A DNA stretch of 27,880 bases from Prevotella sp. UBA2456 (GCA_002342415.1 DDPY01000053.1:1-27880), one strand, 5' to 3'. Positions 7,721 to 16,232 are shown, counted from the first letter of the stretch. The notes: generated from the sequence alone by a model not told the origin. Numbers and translations: made by a program.

Positions 7721-9358
7721 TCAGAAACCTATTTTGTGAGTATTTCTAATTATCTTTTCGCTCTCGCAGTAGTCTGTGATTAACTTCATGCGATTGTCGC
7801 ATTCACCATGAAGAATGTTGTTAATAGTATATCGTCTTGCGACGTTCTCTATCTGACCACCACTGAGTTCATACTTGTTCGCAAGCGTTGTATATTCGCA
7901 GTCTGACAACTCAGGGATCATTGTCTCGAATATTTTCTTCCTCACGCTAGTACCTGGCTGATTGAACCTAATCTTGACAAGGAACCTACGCTCAAAAGCT
8001 TTGTCCATATTCTTCTCCAGATTAGTAGTCGCTATCATAATACCTTCGAGATTTTCCATCTCCTGAAGTATAATTGAGAGAAGAGAATTTTCAAGCTTGT
8101 CAACAGCAGCTTCAGCACCTTCTCGGCGTGTTCCAATGATAGAATCGGCTTCGTTGAAGAGAAGTATGGGAGTAATCTTGCTGTCTCTTACCCTCTGACG
8201 GTACTGCGCGAAGAGTATCTTGATGTTCTTTTCGCTTTGGCCTACCCACATACTTTTTAGCTTTGCTACGTCAACTTGTACTACATCTCTGCCGGTACGT
8301 CGAGCTAACTGAAGTACAGTCTCTGTCTTGCCCGTACCAGGACGTCCAAAAAAGAGACAGGTCAAGCCACACCTCAGTCCTGAATCAATTAGTCTTTTCT
8401 GAATGACCTTGAAATTCTTGTCTTCGAAAATATCATATAATTCGTTGACTTTGCTTTCAACTTCATCATCGTAGTACAGTTTCTTAGGGACTATCTCTTC
8501 TGCTTTGATTCTTGGTCTTTTCTCGTCTGTATTGAGATAAATCTCTGAACCCCAAAAGATGGCTTCTTTGGCTTCATTTGATAGTCTGAAGGACTCTCGA
8601 TTTGCGAAGCCTGCGGAGAACCCATATTCGATGATTCCTAGTGATTGTAATGGCAGCTCACCGTTACGCAAATCAAATTTAATCTCACGAAATCGGCGCT
8701 TATCATCAAATAGCTTTTCTATGTCGCGAAGTTCGACAGAATCATTCTCTTCGTTAGCAAGCATGTGAATGAAGTAGAGCAGAATAGTTTCCATTTCCAT
8801 GTCAAGGGTGTACTCTTTGATACATTGAACCATGGTAAGTTGAGGATTCTTATCTAAAAGGTCGCTCACTTTGTTAAAAGTCATTTCTGAAGGTATACTT
8901 TTGAATACGACCTCTACTTCAGCCAAAAACTCGTTAAAAGTTAGGTTAGAGATGTCTCTTGGCTGGTAGCATTCATTCTTTTTGAATGCCTCTACTGCGG
9001 CGGCTGAAATCCTATAGTACTTTGCTTCGTTGAAGTCACGAGAACGCACAATAAACTGTCTTTGTTCTAGTTCATCGATATCTGGCACATAGCACAGCAG
9101 ACTAATTGTCCTACACTTTAGATATTTGGCGAAGCTACCAATATGTACGGCAGTATATTCAGAATTCTCAAGAAACATTGCAAGCATCACGCATTGACGT
9201 TCTGTGATATTCAGTTTTTGTGAGATATACTTGATGTACTTCGCAGCTTTCTTGTAGAATTCCTTACTCAAAGCAGAGTTTTCTGCGAGTATTACAATCT
9301 GTTCAAATGCCGTGAACAGATTCATATTGTTCTTTCTTGTTTTACCTTCCATATCCAT
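7721..9358 (-). CDS. AAA-family ATPase (CDC48/FtsH-like single module)
   Basis: 545 residues. The first 290 are helical with no recognised enzyme domain and may be a substrate or partner-binding region. The C-terminal AAA module has Walker A GRPGTGKT (338-345), Walker B ILLFNEAD (398-405), sensor 1 ATTN (443-446), an RR arginine finger (457-458) and a sensor-2 helix GGQIENVARR. Walker B carries Asn where Asp is usual, leaving the catalytic Glu intact. Such ATPases form hexamers that remodel or unfold proteins. The gene starts 17 bases from its -7 box, with regulon boxes upstream, and heads an operon with two tiny proteins. The substrate is unknown. Confidence 0.85.
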   Translation of the reverse strand: MDMEGKTRKNNMNLFTAFEQIVILAENSALSKEFYKKAAKYIKYISQKLNITERQCVMLAMFLENSEYTAVHIGSFAKYLKCRTISLLCYVPDIDELEQRQFIVRSRDFNEAKYYRISAAAVEAFKKNECYQPRDISNLTFNEFLAEVEVVFKSIPSEMTFNKVSDLLDKNPQLTMVQCIKEYTLDMEMETILLYFIHMLANEENDSVELRDIEKLFDDKRRFREIKFDLRNGELPLQSLGIIEYGFSAGFANRESFRLSNEAKEAIFWGSEIYLNTDEKRPRIKAEEIVPKKLYYDDEVESKVNELYDIFEDKNFKVIQKRLIDSGLRCGLTCLFFGRPGTGKTETVLQLARRTGRDVVQVDVAKLKSMWVGQSEKNIKILFAQYRQRVRDSKITPILLFNEADSIIGTRREGAEAAVDKLENSLLSIILQEMENLEGIMIATTNLEKNMDKAFERRFLVKIRFNQPGTSVRKKIFETMIPELSDCEYTTLANKYELSGGQIENVARRYTINNILHGECDNRMKLITDYCESEKIIRNTHKIGF

Positions 9359-9375
9359 TGCTTTTTTAGTTGCTG

Positions 9376-9451
9376 CAAATGTACTAACAAATTAATGGAT
9401 ATAGATATTATTTGTTGCCAATGGTATGAAATCTTCCGTTCTTGTTATGAA
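9376..9451 (-). promoter_or_regulatory. Regulon promoter a (ATPase operon)
   Basis: On the minus strand: distal box TTCATAAC (9444-9451), proximal box TTCATACC (9423-9430), period 21 bp. Then come 39 bases and the -7 box TACATTTG (9376-9383). The distal box abuts the stop codon of the DUF2779 gene. No TTG -33 element is seen at the expected place, suggesting dependence on an activator. Confidence 0.8.
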
Positions 9452-10954
9452 CTAAATCTCAGCAACTTCCTTCAGCTTCTGCCAAACTTTCACCATGGCA
9501 TAAGTATCAAGCTCACAGTACTTCAGTAATGACTGTCTTGCAGCAACTTGTTCTTCTGTCGTCATATCTTTAATCTTTGGGAAGATACTCATTGCTTCAC
9601 CACCATTATGAACAGAACCAGCCAAGTTATGATAGTCCAGTTCAGGGTCATTAGGAAATAGAGCTGGAAGAACGCTCTTAATACTAAACGAGCCTCCCAT
9701 TGCCGGAACGTAGTACCATCCAGATTGGAAGGGCACCAGCAAGTCAACGATATGATCTCGAATGTTCAGAAGATGCTGGGCTAAGTCTGGAAATGTATCT
9801 GCAAGTTCCGTCAATCGTGTACATTCGAAAGCTTTATTATAAGCCGTTGTACACACGTCCAATGGGATGTCTGCACAAAGTTGCTCTGCCAAAGTCCGCC
9901 GAGGATCTTCACCTGATTCACCAAGAAACTCCTTATGCTTTAGTTTACCACCTTCTTGCTCTAAGTAGTGTAGAGAATACTGGAATGGAATCTGCTGATA
10001 TGGACGAGTTCCCTGGAATTCAGGAATAACTGGCTGCATGGTCTCAAAGTCCAAGAAGTAGAGCGGGTAGGTGAGAGTGGATAAGAAATTTGCTATCTCT
10101 ACTTTATTAATATATATAGTGTCGTTGAGAGCGCAATGGATTTGCATCTGCTGTTTTTCATTAAGTGCTTCACTCTGTAATTGCTCGTATGTTATTATGT
10201 TCTGCTGATAGTAGGCAATCTTCTTTTCGAAGTTCATTCGATAAAGGTTGAAGACAGACCTCTCTGGAAGATTCCGTGAACAGTATTGCAAGAAAGCACA
10301 GTCGTATGGCTTATGGCAGTGGACGTCCAAATCTTCATCTGGTTCAACATCCATAAGTGCTAGCATCTTCTTGGCTTTGACAACTTGAAACTCAACCAAT
10401 GGATATTCTTGTGCGACTGTTTCGCTAATGTCCTGTATTAGGAAGAACTTGTGTCTGTCGATTTCTCCATCAAGCACATAATCTGAGTTTATACAAACAA
10501 GATAAGTTCCAGTCACTTCGACTCCACAATGGGTAAGAATGTACTTCTGATAGGCAACGTCCTGAGCATAGACTTCATTGTCTGCCTCAGTACTACTCTT
10601 AACTTCATATATGGCATATCCGGAGCCCTCTTTTTTCAAGATGTCGACAGCACAGTAGTCTTCATCATATCTAAAAGCAGCTTCACAGATGACATATGTT
10701 TCTGAATCTATACACTTCTGAGTTTTGACAACCATCTTGGCAAGATCGTGTTTCCCATCTCCATTGTATGTAGTAATTTCAACGTACTTGCCAAATAGCC
10801 CCTTTGCCAAATCACCAACTACGCTTCCTGCTTGGAAACGTTGTTGAAGAGCATCGCTAGTCACACAAAGTTCTGACTTATACGTCTTCAGCCACAATGC
10901 TTTTGGACATTGCCGGAACAACGTGTAACGGGACTTAGAGATACCGATTCTCAT
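9452..10954 (-). CDS. DUF2779 protein: Cas4-like PD-(D/E)XK plus DEDD-type exonuclease-like domains
   Basis: 500 residues. The N-terminal half resembles Cas4/RecB-type nucleases: Cys16 in RQCPKALW, an acidic strand EAAF...AVDIL (91-106), EVKSS (117-121), then a Cys cluster (C213, C219, C225) able to hold an iron-sulfur cluster. The C-terminal half starts YFLDFETM (D302, E304) and ends YCELDTYAMVKVW, the pattern of a DEDD 3'-5' exonuclease fold. This pairing is typical of the DUF2779 family, whose substrates are not well defined. It starts 9 bases after the LytTR gene stop, so it shares that operon and its regulation. A nuclease acting on DNA or RNA is likely; a defence role is only inference. 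Confidence 0.8.
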   Translation of the reverse strand: MRIGISKSRYTLFRQCPKALWLKTYKSELCVTSDALQQRFQAGSVVGDLAKGLFGKYVEITTYNGDGKHDLAKMVVKTQKCIDSETYVICEAAFRYDEDYCAVDILKKEGSGYAIYEVKSSTEADNEVYAQDVAYQKYILTHCGVEVTGTYLVCINSDYVLDGEIDRHKFFLIQDISETVAQEYPLVEFQVVKAKKMLALMDVEPDEDLDVHCHKPYDCAFLQYCSRNLPERSVFNLYRMNFEKKIAYYQQNIITYEQLQSEALNEKQQMQIHCALNDTIYINKVEIANFLSTLTYPLYFLDFETMQPVIPEFQGTRPYQQIPFQYSLHYLEQEGGKLKHKEFLGESGEDPRRTLAEQLCADIPLDVCTTAYNKAFECTRLTELADTFPDLAQHLLNIRDHIVDLLVPFQSGWYYVPAMGGSFSIKSVLPALFPNDPELDYHNLAGSVHNGGEAMSIFPKIKDMTTEEQVAARQSLLKYCELDTYAMVKVWQKLKEVAEI

Positions 10955-10963
10955 ACTTTGCTT

Positions 10964-12658
10964 TTAGAACTCATCATCATATTCTCTGTTCATCGATGCG
11001 CCATCGTTCAAACGCTTCATCCCTGAGATGATACCGTCTACAATATCCTGAGTGGTTTGTTCCTTTTTTGGCTCATTCTTGATAACCTTCAAGAATAATG
11101 GATATAGGAATACCCTCCGCCATCTTGCCAGAATATTAAAGTTTGGCAACTTCACATACCTGCAACCTTCGACAGCTTGCTCTGGTTTATCGTGAACAGC
11201 TACCCAGCAAGGCTTATCTGAAGCTATAAACTGATTCTGCTCTTCAAACGCGCTGAACTTTCTGATAAGTTCTTCACGCTTGGCTCTTTCTTCTGAATCC
11301 CCAGGATTAAGCCCATAGCCTATGTGCTCACTGAGTTTCTTTGAAGCAGTACACGTCGGATCAATCATAATCCTAGTGTAATCTGTCATCTGATTGCAGA
11401 AAGTACAGGCAGTCTTGATTCCGACGATAAAATCTGGCTGTAGAGTTGTACAGGACTTTTTTACTTCTTCCAAGGCAGAGTTGGGGTCCAATGGAAGAGT
11501 TTTCTCCATCACTATCCATTCCCCCATTTTTAGGCAAGTCCTAGCTACAGCATGAGGGAACTCATCTGTATTGTCGTACGAGTAGTCTGGGAAGTACTCA
11601 TGGAATATTATTACCTTCTTCTTCTCTGTAGGCTCATCATCAATTATGTCATCTTCTGGAGAAAATACTGGACGTACACTGAGTCCCTGGAATTTTTCTC
11701 TTGGGTCAATGCGATTGAATACACTTACTTTCTCATCATCTTCCTCGCCGAAAAATATAGCCCACGCTCTCTCTGGATTGTCTTTGTAAAGACTCGACGT
11801 CCAGTAATAAGCCTGAAATCTATCATCCCTAATTTCACTATCTTTGTAGTAACCTGTTACAGGTAATACTATCTTGTTACCGTTTGGGCCAGTTACAAGA
11901 ATTGCACGTCTGCGGTTGCCAAGTGAACACCAAGTCATAGCGCATTCATTCACCAACTCTCTGAAATTGTCAAGCGTCGGCATGTGCCATCTCCCTCCCC
12001 ATTGTTGACGAGCTATATCATAACTCAGACTCAGAATATTACCATCTGATAGTTGTTCCTTGCCAGTGTGATTGTCATAGCGTACTTTGCTATAAGTATT
12101 GTATTCCGCCAAAGCGCCCCACGCATAATAAGGCTCTAGCAGACCACCTTCACCCACGTTCATCGTTGCCCACATAGTATGCGAAGGCAATCCAAGGTCG
12201 ACATACATGCGCCCATTTTCAAACGTCATATCCTCATTAAGCTGGTGCCTGCCTACAGTTAACTTATGCTTATCGGCAAAGACAGTTACAACTTGCTTGT
12301 CTTCTTTGCGTCCTACAAACATCACAAGTTTTTCTGCTGCTTTCTTCGGAATCTCAAGATCTACATCTTTGGTAGTATGAAGAGTTAGCTTTCCTTTTTT
12401 CGGATTTACATATTGGATGAATTTTATGTTAATAATATATGAGCGTCCAATTCTTACCAAATTGTGCTCAACCATCTTCCCTAACTTTTCTATTTTAGTC
12501 CATAGTTGTCCTAACTGTATTCTGATAGTTGGATACTTGGTATGATTAACCATGTAGATATCTGTATAGTTTCCTGACGCAGAGCAAAATAGCACTTCAT
12601 CAAGGGAGATGTAGTATTCGGTCTTTGCATCAACAATATGTAGCTTTTCTTTTGCCAT
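10964..12658 (-). CDS. LytTR regulator fused to a FISUMP domain and a degenerate hydrolase domain
   Basis: 564 residues in three parts. Residues 5-115 are a LytTR DNA-binding domain (EVLFCSASGNYTDIYM; LVRIGRSYIINIKFI), the fold of AgrA-type regulators. Residues 152-332 match the FISUMP type (YVDLGLPSHTMWATMNVG, YYAWG, GRWHMPT, LPVTGYY, YYWTSSLY, SVRPVF). Residues 347-500 resemble YqiA-type alpha/beta hydrolases (VIIFHEYFP; PDFIVG; IDPT), but the nucleophile elbow GxSxG reads GIKTA, so catalysis is improbable. There is no receiver domain, signal peptide or membrane segment, so it is a cytoplasmic one-component regulator. It is the only LytTR protein in the window and the best candidate for reading the 21-bp-spaced boxes. 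The DUF2779 gene follows in the same operon. Confidence 0.85.
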   Translation of the reverse strand: MAKEKLHIVDAKTEYYISLDEVLFCSASGNYTDIYMVNHTKYPTIRIQLGQLWTKIEKLGKMVEHNLVRIGRSYIINIKFIQYVNPKKGKLTLHTTKDVDLEIPKKAAEKLVMFVGRKEDKQVVTVFADKHKLTVGRHQLNEDMTFENGRMYVDLGLPSHTMWATMNVGEGGLLEPYYAWGALAEYNTYSKVRYDNHTGKEQLSDGNILSLSYDIARQQWGGRWHMPTLDNFRELVNECAMTWCSLGNRRRAILVTGPNGNKIVLPVTGYYKDSEIRDDRFQAYYWTSSLYKDNPERAWAIFFGEEDDEKVSVFNRIDPREKFQGLSVRPVFSPEDDIIDDEPTEKKKVIIFHEYFPDYSYDNTDEFPHAVARTCLKMGEWIVMEKTLPLDPNSALEEVKKSCTTLQPDFIVGIKTACTFCNQMTDYTRIMIDPTCTASKKLSEHIGYGLNPGDSEERAKREELIRKFSAFEEQNQFIASDKPCWVAVHDKPEQAVEGCRYVKLPNFNILARWRRVFLYPLFLKVIKNEPKKEQTTQDIVDGIISGMKRLNDGASMNREYDDEF

Positions 12659-12684
12659 AAGAATTATTTTAAAGTTTAACTCTG

Positions 12685-12762
12685 CAAATGTACTACTTCT
12701 TAATGGTATGAACTAACTTCCTAGATCTTATTGGTATAAGTTAGCTTATTTTTGGGTATTCA
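12685..12762 (-). promoter_or_regulatory. Regulon promoter b (LytTR operon), variant with an extra box
   Basis: On the minus strand: boxes TGAATACC (12755-12762) and CTTATACC (12733-12740), period 22 bp, then 40 bases to the -7 box TACATTTG (12685-12692). Each spacing is one base more than the regulon norm, and the boxes are weaker. A third, perfect TTCATACC (12705-12712) lies only 12 bases from the -7 box, between the -33 and -7 positions, where bound protein would block polymerase. This suggests negative autoregulation. Confidence 0.65.
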
Positions 12763-12942
12763 GTACTTGTCGTAGCTGATTACCTTAATGTTGCAGTAAT
12801 CTGGATGAGCGCTCTGAAGCAATGCTTCAACTGTTGGATATGCTCCATACACACCTACTACCCCACCATTATGGGTCGCCTCAAACGGGCCACGCCCCGT
12901 ACGTTTCTCGTAATACGAATACTTGATGTTTCTAACTTCCAT
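12760..12942 (-). CDS. 60-residue protein of the KYSYY small family
   Basis: Paralogue of the protein at 7540-7719. Both start with M-x-V-[RK]-N-[IV]-KYSYY, carry GPF at residues 18-20 and end with a strand [NK]IKV[IM]S. The middle differs (THNGGVVGVYGAYPTVEALL here, an acidic stretch there). It lies 25 bases behind the 29-residue membrane peptide and shares its transcript from promoter c. Its stop overlaps the distal box of promoter b. Soluble, function unknown. Confidence 0.7.
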   Translation of the reverse strand: MEVRNIKYSYYEKRTGRGPFEATHNGGVVGVYGAYPTVEALLQSAHPDYCNIKVISYDKY

Positions 12943-12967
12943 ACTTTGCTAAATTTTGATTCTACTA

Positions 12968-13057
12968 TTATAAACACTTATCGATGAAATCAATAATAAA
13001 ACTCACAACTGCAAATGCAATTGCACCACCGAATAAACAGCCAATCAGAATACTCAT
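12968..13057 (-). CDS. 29-residue single-span membrane peptide
   Basis: A tiny frame from the ATG at 13055-13057 to the TAA at 12968-12970, encoding a peptide that begins MSILIGCLFGGAIAFAV and is almost wholly hydrophobic before a charged IDFIDK end. That is one transmembrane helix. Support beyond openness: it follows promoter c, and its leader carries the block GAAACGCT..AAGGGAGTAGGCA, which also precedes the two-span protein at 19091. Such peptides are often regulators of membrane complexes or type I toxin-like peptides. No antisense RNA was identified. Confidence 0.6.
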   Translation of the reverse strand: MSILIGCLFGGAIAFAVVSFIIDFIDKCL

Positions 13058-13076
13058 ATTAATTTTTTTTTGTAAT

Positions 13077-13100
13077 TGCCTACTCCCTTTCAAGCGTTTC
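13077..13100 (-). repeat. Shared leader element, copy 1
   Basis: Read on the minus strand: GAAACGCTTGA followed by AAGGGAGTAGGCA, about 20 bases before the 29-residue peptide start and about 15 bases into the transcript from promoter c. Copy 2 at 19044-19070 differs by a three-base insertion and one substitution. Similarity continues about 18 bases further upstream in both copies. It includes a strong GGGAG Shine-Dalgarno-like stretch, but one placed unusually far from the start. Confidence 0.55.
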
Positions 13101-13118
13101 GGCGTTCTCTTGCTGTTG

Positions 13119-13194
13119 CAAAGATACTTAATATCTAATCGAACTTCAAGGAAAACTCTTCCAAAGGTATGAATTGCTCAATGGTTGGTATGAA
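13119..13194 (-). promoter_or_regulatory. Regulon promoter c (small membrane peptide operon)
   Basis: On the minus strand: two perfect TTCATACC boxes (13187-13194 and 13166-13173), period 21 bp. Then come 39 bases and the -7 box TATCTTTG (13119-13126). A TTG lies 19-20 bases upstream of the -7 box. Confidence 0.85.
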
Positions 13195-13263
13195 ATGCTT
13201 GGGGAATATTGTAGATAGTCTTTTTATTACATTGATAAATACAAAATTTAGTAAAACAAGTTA

Positions 13264-15144
13264 CTATAAAATAATAAGAATGATCGATGCTGGTGCAGCA
13301 GCAGGAGTCCACATGACAGCAGCAAGTGCAAGAACACCTAATGTAAATATTCCAGAGGCGGTGTTTGATTGTACTTGAACTTTGCTTTTTTCTCTTTCAT
13401 TTTTGTTAAGCATTTCATCAAAAGCATCTTCGCCCATTTTGGCTACTTCATTTAATTGTTCTCGCACTGACATGAGATTCCTTCTAGCTTCAGATTTTAA
13501 ATGTAATGCTTCTTTGTAGAATTGTGATTCTTTTGGTATCTTATTCAGTAAAGAGATTGCTTTTTTGTTGTTTTTATCTTTTCCTGTTTGAGGGTTTTCC
13601 CAGCCAACATATCTGCTCGCTTGTCTTAATACGAACCTATAATGGTATTCTGATTTTAAATATGCAATGAATGCCGCATAATTTATGCTACGCGAATATT
13701 GAGCATGATCTTTAGGTACGCTTAACAAATATGCTACAGCATTATCAAATGATTTCTCTATATTTTCATATTGATAATCTTTTTCTTCATAACCGATGCG
13801 ACGAAGAGGTATATGAGCAGAAACAATATCATAAAGATCCTGAGACATCAAATTCTCATAGTAAATATTTATATTTCTAAGCCCCCTTCTGATAAAAGCG
13901 TCTAGGTCATTGCGTCTTTCATCTAATACAGCAAGTGAATTTTCGATGGCCATATCTGAATTCTTTCCATATCCCGACAAATCATTTATACTACATTTGC
14001 AATAAACAGCCTTATTCACAGAGTCTATGATATAGAGAGTTAGAGCACCTTGAAACCATACAGAATCCGTTGCAACCACATCCATATTCAAAGTGTCCAT
14101 TTTTGCTGTAATCAAAAATCTTTTATTGTTACATATTCTTGAATCCACTGATAACCTTACATCGTCAATTTTAGATGCGAGTAATTTTGTCGCGTTTTCA
14201 GAGAAGCCCAACTTTGGTATAATAAAAGTACTTAATATCATCTGAGATTTTTCTCCTTTCTGTTCATACTTTTTGATAATCGGAGATAAATCATACTTAT
14301 TTAAGTTATAACCCACAGCATGATCATCTGATAAACCATACATTGTAATATAGAACATTTGAGGCTTGTCTGCTCTTTTCTTTAATACAAATTCCTCAGA
14401 TATGTCCATCCTATTCGTTTCGCTACTAATAGACGTTAAATGTTTTTTTTCTCCATCATAAAGGTCTCCAAAAGGTCGTGCATAAATTAATGGTGTTCCA
14501 TACCTTTTTGAATATTTGTTGTTGTTATTTCTCAACTGAGCGAAACACCTGCTTCCACTTGCATCTCCTCCATAAGCCCATATGCGATAATTGGCATAAT
14601 GCTGTGTTGACGTCCAATACCAATCGTTCTCAATAACAGTACCTCCAACCATTACCAAGGCGCGATTTATTTCATCTATATTATTAAACAATTCAATCAT
14701 CTGTCCCAAAGAAGGAATATAACCTTGAACTCCATCTCTGAACTTAAAACTTTTTATCAACGATAATGCCGTTCCAGGACGAATGGAAGATTTAAGTTGA
14801 GTTACTTCGTTATACGTATTCTCCTTCCCTTTCATATCACCCTCAACATCACCAGGTTCCGTATTTGATTTGTTAGCTATAGTAGTTGACACGCCAGTTA
14901 CCAAACCAGAAGCACCCCACATCATTTTCTTTCCTGCTAGGTTATTCAAAGCAATTCGCACCTGTACTTTAGGAGTGTTAAGTGCTATGGCTATGGCCCC
15001 CATTGACTTCTTCCATTGAGATAACGACACTCCTTTAGAAGATGAGGTCACAATAAACACCTTATCTTGAGGCCATTGTGCCCAGATATTTTCCAAGTGC
15101 AATGCCATAATAACGATAAACAATATTCTGGTATATACTTTCAT
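13264..15144 (-). CDS. Exported FISUMP-like protein with C-terminal membrane anchor
   Basis: 626 residues. An N-terminal signal peptide (residues 1-22, ending near WAQ) directs export. Residues about 115-225 hold FISUMP/DUF1566-like landmarks: GYIPSLGQMIELF, WYWTSTQHY, RIWAYGG and YARPFG. A long mixed region follows, with helical repeat-like segments near 490-560 (NKKAISLLNKIP, FYKEALHLKSEARRNL) suggestive of tetratricopeptide repeats. The last 30 residues (IFTLGVLALAAVMW...) form a hydrophobic helix, likely an anchor. Its domain echoes that in the LytTR regulator and it is driven by promoter d with two perfect boxes. It may be the envelope-side component of the system; that link is inference. 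Confidence 0.7.
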   Translation of the reverse strand: MKVYTRILFIVIMALHLENIWAQWPQDKVFIVTSSSKGVSLSQWKKSMGAIAIALNTPKVQVRIALNNLAGKKMMWGASGLVTGVSTTIANKSNTEPGDVEGDMKGKENTYNEVTQLKSSIRPGTALSLIKSFKFRDGVQGYIPSLGQMIELFNNIDEINRALVMVGGTVIENDWYWTSTQHYANYRIWAYGGDASGSRCFAQLRNNNNKYSKRYGTPLIYARPFGDLYDGEKKHLTSISSETNRMDISEEFVLKKRADKPQMFYITMYGLSDDHAVGYNLNKYDLSPIIKKYEQKGEKSQMILSTFIIPKLGFSENATKLLASKIDDVRLSVDSRICNNKRFLITAKMDTLNMDVVATDSVWFQGALTLYIIDSVNKAVYCKCSINDLSGYGKNSDMAIENSLAVLDERRNDLDAFIRRGLRNINIYYENLMSQDLYDIVSAHIPLRRIGYEEKDYQYENIEKSFDNAVAYLLSVPKDHAQYSRSINYAAFIAYLKSEYHYRFVLRQASRYVGWENPQTGKDKNNKKAISLLNKIPKESQFYKEALHLKSEARRNLMSVREQLNEVAKMGEDAFDEMLNKNEREKSKVQVQSNTASGIFTLGVLALAAVMWTPAAAPASIILIIL

Positions 15145-15173
15145 TATTCTTAGATTAAATCATTTTCTGAGTG

Positions 15174-15249
15174 CAAAACTATCTCAAATCTGAAATGTTT
15201 CCAATTATTGATACTGAATAGGTATGAATTACGTGGATAATGGTATGAA
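15174..15249 (-). promoter_or_regulatory. Regulon promoter d (exported FISUMP-like protein)
   Basis: On the minus strand: TTCATACC at 15242-15249 and 15221-15228 (period 21 bp), 39 bases, then the -7 box TAGTTTTG (15174-15181). TTGG sits 19 bases upstream of the -7 box. The boxes lie just beyond the stop of the 295-residue gene. Confidence 0.85.
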
Positions 15250-15250
15250 G

Positions 15251-16138
15251 TTATATTATAATCCTATCTTTTTCTAACTTAAATGCTAAATGTTTTTCTT
15301 GTTCGCTCCGAACTTTGTCAATTTTGAACTTGCCTAAGAATTTTATTGAAGTACTACCAGTCCACCTTTTTGCGTCAGGATTTTCTGTACTATAACATGC
15401 GAAAATAGCGATTTGTTGGTTTATGTCTATAGCATGACAAATATTATTAAGTGGCTCTGTTTCAATGATATAGTTTCTGTCTTCCCGTATATATGCCAAA
15501 CTTTCATAACACATAATATGATATGGTAATAAATTGTTCTTTGAAGTCATATAGGAAGGGTTGACATTCCAATTGTGCTCTCCGTGGAATAAAGAAGTCA
15601 TTAATAATTTCCAACTCTTTTCTTCAGATATGCCATCAGCAATAATATCCCCCCTGTTTATTGTTTTTTCGGTATTAGTATTTTTTTTATTAGAAAGAAT
15701 AGACTGGATTTCTTTTAAACCATATATAATAAATCCATTTCTCTTGATCTTGTCTAAGAGATGATGTTCAAGATTTCCTTTTTTATTCTGCGGGTATTTC
15801 CCAAAGAAATCGTCAATGGTTTCATGGCACAAATCTATTATGATTTTGGGGGTTGTAGCATTTTTGGATTCAAGTGTACTCAATAAGAATCTATCATCTG
15901 TTGAATTTTCAATAACTTCAAATGCAGAATCCAAAAAGAAGATATTTTCTAATATCTCTAACGCTTGTCCTTTTAGATTTTCGTCAAATAACTTACTCTC
16001 TATTAAATCTTTAATGCCATTATAGCCTATGCTTTTAAACGGGCTGTCCCATCCATCCATAATTGGACCTTGTTCACAGACAATTCCTGAACCATCAATT
16101 TCTTTTCTATCTAATTCATCTAAAATACTTGGTTTCAT
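15251..16138 (-). CDS. Hypothetical protein, 295 residues
   Basis: No family recognised. The protein is soluble, acidic in its first half (residues 1-130 helical, LKGQALEILENIFF), has a short basic/Asn-rich linker near 150-165, and a C-terminal half rich in aromatic and beta-type residues (FHGEHNWNVNP, YHIMCYESLAYI, AIFACYS, RWTGSTSIKFLGKF). No regulon boxes precede it, so it is probably not under the same control. It lies between the terminator of the minus-strand RNA and promoter d. Base composition is more AT-rich than its neighbours. Confidence 0.6.
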   Translation of the reverse strand: MKPSILDELDRKEIDGSGIVCEQGPIMDGWDSPFKSIGYNGIKDLIESKLFDENLKGQALEILENIFFLDSAFEVIENSTDDRFLLSTLESKNATTPKIIIDLCHETIDDFFGKYPQNKKGNLEHHLLDKIKRNGFIIYGLKEIQSILSNKKNTNTEKTINRGDIIADGISEEKSWKLLMTSLFHGEHNWNVNPSYMTSKNNLLPYHIMCYESLAYIREDRNYIIETEPLNNICHAIDINQQIAIFACYSTENPDAKRWTGSTSIKFLGKFKIDKVRSEQEKHLAFKLEKDRIII

Positions 16139-16232
16139 ATCTTTGTATTTTTTTAGTTACTCGCCATAGGCTCCAGTTAGGCATTTAACATGAAAACTAC
16201 TCTTCAGAATGAACAAAGCTCGAACTTTTGAG

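Noticed and set aside
12968..13057. A classical type I toxin-antitoxin locus at the 29-residue peptide
   Set aside because: The peptide has toxin-like hydrophobicity, but no convergent or overlapping promoter for an antisense RNA was found, so only a membrane peptide is called.
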